Source of the DNA: Candidatus Collierbacteria bacterium
GTDB taxonomy: Bacteria > Patescibacteriota > Microgenomatia > UBA1400 > MFAQ01
Direction of reading: 5' to 3'
DNA length: 9,122 nucleotides
NCBI GenBank assembly: GCA_023245265.1
Contig: JAHFKQ010000030.1
Span: 1-9,122 of the forward strand
Shown here: one piece after another, positions 5,137-9,122 of the stretch
Numbering within the stretch: position 1 is the stretch's first letter
Layout: every line of letters begins with the position of its first letter
Made by a program: the position numbers and the translations under genes
Notes under the pieces: model-generated
What the model was told of the DNA's origin: nothing
The model's database searches: none
Seen by the model: only the letters and a program-made list of their open reading frames with translations

Positions 5137-5982
5137 ATGAGAACTAAGGTGTTGGGACTGCCGGTAGACTTGGTCACTAAAGAAGAGGTTTTTTTGATTT
5201 TGAAAAACTGGGTGGCTTCCAGGACGAGTGAGACCAAGATGGTCGTCACGGCTTACAGCGAATTTTTCGTCCGGGCGGTGAGAGACCCAGAGTTTGCCCG
5301 CATTTTAGGTAAGGCCGACCTGGTGACTCCCGATGGCCACTCGGTCTTGGCGGCCGCCAAGTACCTTAGAAGAACTCATGAGCTCAAAAACTTGAAGAAC
5401 CAATACCACGGTCCGAGAGTTTTAAGATTTATATATGAAGGTCTAAAAGTGGGGGGAGAACTTTGGTCCGGAAAGTTAGGGGAGCCGGTGACGGGGGTTT
5501 GGCTTTTTGAAAAAATCACTTCCCAAGCCGAAAAACATAATTGGAGGCTCTTTCTCCTGGGTGGTTGGGATAATGTGAGCGGTCAAGCCGCCAAAATCCT
5601 GCTAGAACGGTTTCCGAATATCAAAGTGGCCTATGACGCCGGCGAGGAGTCGGTGGGAAGCGATCCGACGACGGATAAGCGCATAGTCAAAAAGATTCAA
5701 GACTTTAACCCCGACTTTCTTTTTGTCCAGTATCGCCCGGTAGTCCAGGAAAAGTGGATTGAGTCGCACCGGGACCAGCTGGCCAAGGTCCGGGTGGCCA
5801 TGGGCATTGGCGGCACTCTCGATGAATTCGTGGGGAGGTTAAAGACCTCTCCCAACTGGATGGAGAGGCACGGCATTAAGTGGCTGTGGAGGCTAATTCT
5901 CCAGCCGTCCCGCTGGCGTCGCATGATCGATGCGGTCATAATCTTCCCGTGGCTGGTCTTCCGTGAGAGTTTGGAAAAATAG
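5137..5982 (+). CDS. WecG/TagA/CpsF-family glycosyltransferase, 281 aa
   Basis: This family (GT26) transfers a sugar such as ManNAc or ManNAcA from a UDP donor to a lipid-linked sugar during assembly of surface polymers. Visible family motifs are VVTAYSEFFVRAVRDPEF (36-53), the catalytic-region ADLVTPDG (60-67), PVTGVWLFEKI (117-127), RLFLLGGW (137-144), FNPDFLFV (190-197), QEKWIESHR (204-212), GIGGTLDEFVGRLKTSP (223-239) and WMERHGIKWLWRL (241-253). The usual TxN near residue 38-40 is TAY here, so the Asn is replaced. Between PDG and VTG lies an insertion of roughly 25-30 residues (about 80-112) compared with typical members. The C-terminus is Trp/Arg- and then hydrophobic-rich (about 258-276), fitting membrane association. 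The start at 5137 is favoured over 5062 because it opens directly on the conserved region. The exact substrate cannot be read from sequence. Confidence 0.9.
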   Translation: MRTKVLGLPVDLVTKEEVFLILKNWVASRTSETKMVVTAYSEFFVRAVRDPEFARILGKADLVTPDGHSVLAAAKYLRRTHELKNLKNQYHGPRVLRFIYEGLKVGGELWSGKLGEPVTGVWLFEKITSQAEKHNWRLFLLGGWDNVSGQAAKILLERFPNIKVAYDAGEESVGSDPTTDKRIVKKIQDFNPDFLFVQYRPVVQEKWIESHRDQLAKVRVAMGIGGTLDEFVGRLKTSPNWMERHGIKWLWRLILQPSRWRRMIDAVIIFPWLVFRESLEK

Positions 5983-6015
5983 AGCCCATACAGCAAGATT
6001 TATGGCCTTTTAAGC

Positions 6016-6044
6016 TTGACTTATAGCCTTTTTCATAATATTAT
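6016..6044 (+). promoter_or_regulatory. Sigma-70-type promoter for the surface protein at 6087
   Basis: TTGACT (-35, 6016-6021), a 17-base spacer and TATTAT (-10, 6039-6044). The predicted start is near 6051, giving a leader of about 36 bases with a strong ribosome site. No terminator is seen between the glycosyltransferase stop (5982) and this promoter, so some read-through is possible. Confidence 0.65.
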
Positions 6045-6086
6045 ATTGGCTGTCGAACTTTGACAACTTCTTCTAGAGGAGAGTGT

Positions 6087-6791
6087 ATGAAAATTAATTG
6101 GTTTTCTGCTGTTTCGCTGTGCCTTGCTGCTTTGATGTTCATGTTGGCTTTTGCCAATATTGGTTCGGCCGCGGCCAGCCAGACTTGGGTGATGTGGCAT
6201 CACGCTGATCAGGGCGCCCGTCATGACGAAACTTGGGATAAGTGTATGCCCAGTGACTCGATCAATGGCCACGACGGCCATATGGATCCATTCAATGGAA
6301 CCAAAGCCGATGACTACCTGATCTCTGGTCCGTACAGCGATAACGAATGTGAAGATCTGATCGTGGCTCCGACCCCGACCAATACCAACACACCGACCAC
6401 CGTGCCTCCGACCAATACCAACACTCCGACCAACACACCGACCACGGTGCCTCCGACCGAAACTTTGGAGCCGACCGCGACCAACACTCCGGTGATCGAG
6501 TGCGGCGGTGAAAATTATCCCTGTCCGGTGACCCAAACTCCGATCGTCACCCCTGTCGTTACGGATCAACCCGGCGGCAAAGATGTGCCAACCTGCGAAG
6601 AGATGGCGAAGATGGACCCCCAAACCTTCAAAAGCTGGCTCAACCGTTGGCAAGTGGCCGACTGCGATAACCGCGGTTTCCACACCGGCAGCGGCAGTTC
6701 ACCGGTCTCGTTCCTGCTCTTTGTCGTAGCCGGCCTGTTCACCCTGTTGGGCGTTGGCTCTTACCTCTTCGGCAATAAGAATCCTGCTTAG
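6087..6791 (+). CDS. Secreted, Cys- and Thr/Pro-rich surface protein with C-terminal membrane anchor, 234 aa; candidate sortase substrate
   Basis: The start is the ATG at 6087 because AGAGGAGAG lies just upstream (6075-6083); an in-frame start 27 bases earlier adds only polar residues. Residues 1-30 are a signal peptide (KINW, a hydrophobic core, then SAAA before SQT). The mature part has six Cys (53, 88, 139, 146, 170, 193), suggesting three disulphides. A His/Asp-rich segment (about 37-92) contains SINGHDGHMDPF and DDYLISGP. Residues about 94-136 are a low-complexity PT/NT/VPP linker, probably extended and perhaps glycosylated. The C-terminus has RGFHTGSGSSP (196-206), then a membrane helix (about 207-228) and a short tail GNKNPA. 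HTG before the helix resembles the TG of LPxTG-type sorting signals, though L and P are absent and the tail has one Lys only. The next gene encodes a sortase-like protein. Function is otherwise unknown. Confidence 0.88.
   Translation: MKINWFSAVSLCLAALMFMLAFANIGSAAASQTWVMWHHADQGARHDETWDKCMPSDSINGHDGHMDPFNGTKADDYLISGPYSDNECEDLIVAPTPTNTNTPTTVPPTNTNTPTNTPTTVPPTETLEPTATNTPVIECGGENYPCPVTQTPIVTPVVTDQPGGKDVPTCEEMAKMDPQTFKSWLNRWQVADCDNRGFHTGSGSSPVSFLLFVVAGLFTLLGVGSYLFGNKNPA
6377..6454 (+). repeat. In-gene tandem repeat encoding the PTNTNTP..TTVPP linker
   Basis: Two near-identical units: 6377-6409 (33 bases) and 6410-6454 (45 bases, with a 12-base internal extra). Both end ACACCGACCACxGTGCCTCC. All length differences are multiples of three, so the frame is kept. 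Such repeats commonly change copy number between strains. Confidence 0.8.
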
Positions 6792-6806
6792 TTGTAAATT
6801 GTCTTT

Positions 6807-6834
6807 GACCCCCGCTTCGGCGGGGGTCTTTTTT
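6807..6834 (+). terminator. Intrinsic terminator after the surface-protein gene
   Basis: Perfect 9-bp stem GACCCCCGC/GCGGGGGTC with a TTCG tetraloop, followed directly by six T. It lies 16 bases after the stop at 6791, so the surface protein and the sortase-like gene are separate transcription units. Confidence 0.95.
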
Positions 6835-6868
6835 AGAGCCAAGGTAGTCGTAAATTAACCTATAAGGG

Positions 6869-6897
6869 TTGACAATTGAGGCTAAAGAAGATAAGAT
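6869..6897 (+). promoter_or_regulatory. Strong sigma-70-type promoter of the sortase-like gene
   Basis: TTGACA (6869-6874), 17-base spacer and TAAGAT (6892-6897). The predicted start is near 6904. The spacer begins ATTGAGGCTAAAGAAG, nearly the same as in the promoter at 8725-8753. The location also excludes the TTG at 6876 as the gene start, since it lies between -35 and -10. Confidence 0.8.
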
Positions 6898-6944
6898 ACT
6901 GGCTAAGAACCTTAATAAAATCAGATTCAAACCCAGGAGGCGCA

Positions 6945-7871
6945 TTGAAAACCTTTAGGATAATTTGTTTGAGCTTAGTGATGGTCATTTTGGCGTTCAC
7001 CTGGTGGCAGCAAAGCCGGCAGAACCGAGGACCAACAGAGGTACCGGTACCACTAGCGCAAACCTCAATCACCGCGGGAGTCACCGAGCAAACGACCACG
7101 GAGTCAAATCCGGCCCCGACCTTAACACCGACACCGGTGATAATACCGGCAACCGTGAATGGATTTGTATTAAAAGATTTGATCGATCTTGGCTCCGGCA
7201 AGGCCACGGCCTTGACCATCATTTTGCCGGGAGGGGAGCTACAACTACCTTCTTCGACATGGGCTAAAGCCGTCTCGGCCGAAAAGGCCGAACCTGAAGC
7301 TTTCGATCCCCATAAAGGGACGATTTTTTCTCTCAAGAGTGGTTCCGCTTTGGTGGTTTTGGTGCATTCCGGTGTCATCAATTACAACCCCGATACTTTA
7401 TTTGGGGCCAATATTGATCGGTTTTTGACCCACGAGTCGACCCCGAAAAAAGGCTTGCTGTCTTTCCTGACCGGAGCTCGAAAATTTACTCTGGAAGAAG
7501 GCTACGCCAAGCTGGCCGAGCTAAATGGCACTACAGCCTATCTCTGCCAAACCGATCCGGAAACTGATCCCTACATCGTGCCCTTTATCGTTTTTACCGG
7601 GGAGTGTCGGGGAAAAATAATTGAGCTGAAAGTTCGAGCCACAGCTTTGATTCCGCGGGAAAAGGTCGAGCAATATGACTGGACCATCCCCAACGGCGAA
7701 ATTTTGCCCTGGCTGCAAGGATCATATCCTTGGAGCGGATTCGATGTGGTTCAGTCCGGCAATGGTTTTTTGCTAAGTACCTGCGTCCAGCAGTTTGCCG
7801 ATCAGCCGGATATCGACGGCGTCGATTACTTTGTTTATAACCGTGTCGGAATTTGGTTTGAGATTCAGTGA
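6945..7871 (+). CDS. Membrane-anchored sortase-like protein, 308 aa
   Basis: The start is TTG at 6945, preceded by AGGAGG (6935-6940) with a 4-base gap. Residues about 4-21 are a membrane helix (IICLSLVMVILAF), followed by a Thr/Pro/Gln-rich linker to about 70. The rest resembles a divergent sortase barrel: LTIILPGGELQLP (90-102) at the barrel start, LVVLVHSG with candidate catalytic His141, an F-G-x-NIDRF helix start (153-160), GFLLSTC with candidate nucleophile Cys280 in a TLxTC-like motif, and Arg300 in FVYNRVGIWFEI on the final strand. Sortases cut substrates at a C-terminal signal and link them to the wall or to each other. The order and spacing of His, Cys and Arg fit the class, but overall similarity is weak, and extra Cys at 201 and 221 are unusual. 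An L,D-transpeptidase is less likely because its SHGCxR signature is absent. The preceding gene encodes a possible substrate. Confidence 0.7.
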   Translation: MKTFRIICLSLVMVILAFTWWQQSRQNRGPTEVPVPLAQTSITAGVTEQTTTESNPAPTLTPTPVIIPATVNGFVLKDLIDLGSGKATALTIILPGGELQLPSSTWAKAVSAEKAEPEAFDPHKGTIFSLKSGSALVVLVHSGVINYNPDTLFGANIDRFLTHESTPKKGLLSFLTGARKFTLEEGYAKLAELNGTTAYLCQTDPETDPYIVPFIVFTGECRGKIIELKVRATALIPREKVEQYDWTIPNGEILPWLQGSYPWSGFDVVQSGNGFLLSTCVQQFADQPDIDGVDYFVYNRVGIWFEIQ

Positions 7872-7876
7872 GTTTG

Positions 7877-7902
7877 GCCCCATCGCAAGGTGGGGCTTTT
7901 TT
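7877..7902 (+). terminator. Intrinsic terminator of the sortase-like gene
   Basis: GCCCCA (7877-7882) pairs with TGGGGC (7891-7896). The stem extends inward by T-G and C-G pairs to a GCAA loop (GNRA type) and is followed by six T. It begins 6 bases after the stop at 7871. On the opposite strand it lacks a T-tail, so it probably does not stop the convergent gene at 7912. Confidence 0.9.
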
Positions 7903-7911
7903 GTGGGGAAT

Positions 7912-8160
7912 TTAGGAAGCTTGGGTGCCGGGATTGATGCCGAGCATCCAGAGAACGGACTCTTTTTTGTAGCGGCGGTCACCACGGGAGTTGATACGAA
8001 TAGCGGGGAGTTTGCCTCGTTTGCCCCAGCGTTTGATGGTCAGGGTTGAGACGCGTAGGAGCTGGGCAACCTCTGAGACGGTGAGGAGGTCGGGGAGATT
8101 ATTAAGATCGAGACTTTTCTTGATTTTTAGCGATTGATTACCGTCCAAATTGTTGTCCAT
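7912..8160 (-). CDS. Excisionase/MerR-type helix-turn-helix DNA-binding protein, 82 aa
   Basis: Residues 26-56 (LTVSEVAQLLRVSTLTIKRW, then GKRGKLPAIRI) match the HTH_17/excisionase-type winged helix-turn-helix: helix 2 EVAQLLRVS, a recognition helix TIKRWGKRG, then a wing with basic GDRRYKKES. A polar N-terminal extension (1-25) precedes it. Such proteins bind DNA as small regulators or as recombination directionality factors. No integrase or phage gene is seen nearby, so a transcriptional role is favoured. The ATG at 8160 has no ribosome site and lies about 2 bases after the predicted transcription start. It is divergent from the gene at 8273, with a 112-base shared control region. Confidence 0.85.
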   Translation of the reverse strand: MDNNLDGNQSLKIKKSLDLNNLPDLLTVSEVAQLLRVSTLTIKRWGKRGKLPAIRINSRGDRRYKKESVLWMLGINPGTQAS

Positions 8161-8168
8161 TGATATAC

Positions 8169-8197
8169 AAATTACCAGAAAGAATATATATAGTCAA
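8169..8197 (-). promoter_or_regulatory. Promoter of the helix-turn-helix gene (near-leaderless)
   Basis: On the minus strand: TTGACT (8197-8192), 17-base spacer, TAATTT (8174-8169). The predicted start at about 8162 leaves only about 2 bases before the ATG at 8160. The spacer contains an alternating TATATATA run. The region is shared with the divergent promoter at 8219. Confidence 0.55.
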
Positions 8198-8218
8198 GGG
8201 AATTTTGATGGAGTTTTG

Positions 8219-8227
8219 TGGTAGAAT
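8219..8227 (+). promoter_or_regulatory. Extended -10 promoter for the gene at 8273
   Basis: TGGTAGAAT with TGn extension; the predicted start is near 8234, giving a leader of about 39 bases that carries GGAGG at 8262-8266. TAAGAT at 8236-8241 is an alternative -10. A TTGATG at 8205-8210 is too close to be its -35. Confidence 0.45.
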
Positions 8228-8272
8228 TCTGACTGTAAGATATAGGACATTAAATCTTTGTGGAGGCCGCTT

Positions 8273-8662
8273 GTGATCCAGGACCTAATTGAACGCTATG
8301 TACTTCACCGTAAGACTCTTTCTCCTGCCCAATTGACCTTGGCCGATCAGATCCGACCCGGCAGAGTAGGAGTTTTAAGAGAGATGGATGCCTTCTTAGC
8401 CTTGGCTGAGACCGGTAAGGTACCGCTGGAGCTGATTCATCGCCAGCCCGGTGATAACGACTCTATTCCTTTGTCTGAGCACGGAAAGACCGTGATCAGT
8501 TATGTCGGTGAGACCCCCTTGGTCCAAGTGGAACCCGACAGAAATGGCAACCTGCAATTGACTTTTGCCGGTAGAGGAGCTGTGGAAGTGGCTTTTAGCT
8601 CGCAATCCAAAGCTTTTGGTCGTCGCCCCCAGACCAAGAAGAAGATTTATATTATCGAGTAG
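8273..8662 (+). CDS. Hypothetical protein, 129 aa
   Basis: I do not recognise the family. GTG at 8273 is chosen because GGAGG ends exactly 6 bases upstream; the TTG at 8258 overlaps that ribosome site's upstream flank and has none of its own. There is no signal peptide or membrane segment. Residues 1-50 are likely helical (IQDLIERYVLHRKTLSPAQ, LREMDAFLALAETGKV). Residues about 72-110 look like alternating beta-strands (TVISYVGETPLVQVEPDRNG, LQLTFAGRGAVEVAFSS). The basic tail GRRPQTKKKIYIIE could contact nucleic acid, which is speculation. It is divergent from the helix-turn-helix gene, which might regulate it. Confidence 0.8.
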   Translation: MIQDLIERYVLHRKTLSPAQLTLADQIRPGRVGVLREMDAFLALAETGKVPLELIHRQPGDNDSIPLSEHGKTVISYVGETPLVQVEPDRNGNLQLTFAGRGAVEVAFSSQSKAFGRRPQTKKKIYIIE

Positions 8663-8676
8663 AACTTTTTAATCCA

Positions 8677-8698
8677 AGCCCCGCCGCCAGGCGGGGCT
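8677..8698 (+). terminator. Intrinsic terminator after the gene at 8273
   Basis: Perfect 9-bp stem AGCCCCGCC/GGCGGGGCT with a GCCA loop. The tail ATTTGTATCT is only moderately T-rich, so termination may be less complete than at the other two terminators. It ends 27 bases before the next promoter. Confidence 0.8.
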
Positions 8699-8724
8699 AT
8701 TTGTATCTATAAAGAGGTTCCAGC

Positions 8725-8753
8725 TTGACAACTGAGGCTAAAAAAAGGATAAT
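8725..8753 (+). promoter_or_regulatory. Strong sigma-70-type promoter of the zinc-ribbon gene
   Basis: TTGACA (8725-8730), spacer of 17 and GATAAT (8748-8753), with a predicted start near 8760. The stretch from -35 into the spacer (TTGACAACTGAGGCTAAA) differs by one base from that before the sortase-like gene at 6869. Confidence 0.85.
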
Positions 8754-8800
8754 ATAGGTTAGATATTTTGGACCATTCTTTGACAATATAGGAGCTGAAA

Positions 8801-9122
8801 ATGATGAAAATTGCTTTGATCTGCGATAAGTGTGGGGATAAACTGGTTTACAACGGCAATTTAATTACCGTTTGTGCAAGTTGTGGGACTCAGTTTGCCA
8901 TGGTGGCCGATAAAGGCGAGGATCTGCGTCAGGTCTCTTATCGTCCACTTCCGGTTGCCGGTCAGATGACGATACCTCTCAAGATTCTCTTGAGTAACCT
9001 TTTCAGAGAAAAAGGCTTTTTGTTTTGTGAGCGGGAGTTTTGGCCCTTTGATGTTTTCTTCAATGAAGACGGAGAATCAGATTATCCGGATAAAATGATT
9101 TCTAACGATGAGGAACCTCTTT
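8801..9122 (+). CDS. Zinc-ribbon protein, N-terminal 107 aa, runs off the window
   Basis: The ATG at 8801 follows GGAG (8791-8794) with a 6-base gap; the next codon is also ATG. The N-terminus holds a zinc ribbon with ligands Cys8, Cys11 (CDKC), Cys25 and Cys28 (CASC), which binds one zinc ion. After it come a Pro-containing stretch (about 46-60), a hydrophobic helix (about 60-72), and a Phe/Trp-rich, then acidic segment (FCEREFWPFDVFFNEDGES and onward). No membrane segment is evident so far. Zinc ribbons of this kind often bind nucleic acid or proteins, but the family is not recognised and the C-terminus is outside the window. Confidence 0.8.
   Translation, partial: MMKIALICDKCGDKLVYNGNLITVCASCGTQFAMVADKGEDLRQVSYRPLPVAGQMTIPLKILLSNLFREKGFLFCEREFWPFDVFFNEDGESDYPDKMISNDEEPL

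Noticed and set aside
6033..6683. 216-aa minus-strand frame rich in Gly/Arg/His
   Set aside because: It is the antisense of the Thr/Pro repeat gene; low-complexity composition mirrors the repeat, and the sense gene has promoter, ribosome site, signal peptide and terminator.
6860..7381. 173-aa minus-strand frame
   Set aside because: It lies antisense to the sortase-like gene and covers its promoter; no ribosome site or family resemblance.
8780..8785. Second TTGACA before the zinc-ribbon gene as another -35
   Set aside because: The -10 position would fall at or after the start codon and has no suitable hexamer.

Overview
The window looks like a chromosomal segment of a small-genome bacterium, most plausibly a member of the Candidate Phyla Radiation (Patescibacteria; a Microgenomates/WWE3-like lineage is a guess). 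This is inferred from gene content and style: compact standard-code genes, frequent GTG/TTG starts, tRNAs without an encoded CCA, many orphan proteins, a PEGA-plus-propeller membrane protein, and Thr/Pro/Asn-rich cell-surface proteins beside a sortase-like enzyme. No rRNA or marker gene here fixes the taxonomy.

Left part (1-443): the start of an unknown gene leaves the window on the minus strand. Behind it lies a minus-strand tRNA block. An intact tRNA-Arg(CCT) (163-236) sits between a 5' fragment (367-403) and a 3' fragment (137-158) of a second tRNA. The acceptor halves of those fragments still match over all 7 base pairs. Two long hairpins fill the space between the 5' fragment and the intact tRNA.

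Centre-left (444-2441): an unrecognised soluble protein (+) converges with a membrane-anchored PEGA/beta-propeller protein (-). Their stop codons touch with no spacer.

Centre (2442-5136): mreB (2692-3699), the actin-like organiser of cell shape and wall synthesis, lies between AT-rich non-coding regions. Upstream and, less densely, downstream these carry perfect inverted repeats with 4-base loops. The downstream gap (about 1.4 kb) has no convincing gene. It holds a G-rich element in which one C-rich arm can pair with either of two GGGGGTAT copies.

Right part (5137-9122): a WecG/TagA/CpsF-type glycosyltransferase, a secreted Cys- and Thr/Pro-rich surface protein with a C-terminal membrane segment, and a membrane-anchored sortase-like protein (His141/Cys280/Arg300) form an envelope neighbourhood. 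They are followed by a minus-strand excisionase/MerR-type helix-turn-helix protein, an orphan 129-aa protein, and the start of a zinc-ribbon protein. Terminators with strong GC hairpins close three of these units.

Two expression styles are visible. Four genes (444, 2441, 5137, 8160) have a -10 box only about 5-8 bases before the start codon and no good Shine-Dalgarno, which predicts leaderless or nearly leaderless mRNAs. Genes at 69, 6087, 6945, 8273 and 8801 have clear GGAG-type ribosome sites. Two of these, 6945 and 8801, share almost the same promoter sequence.
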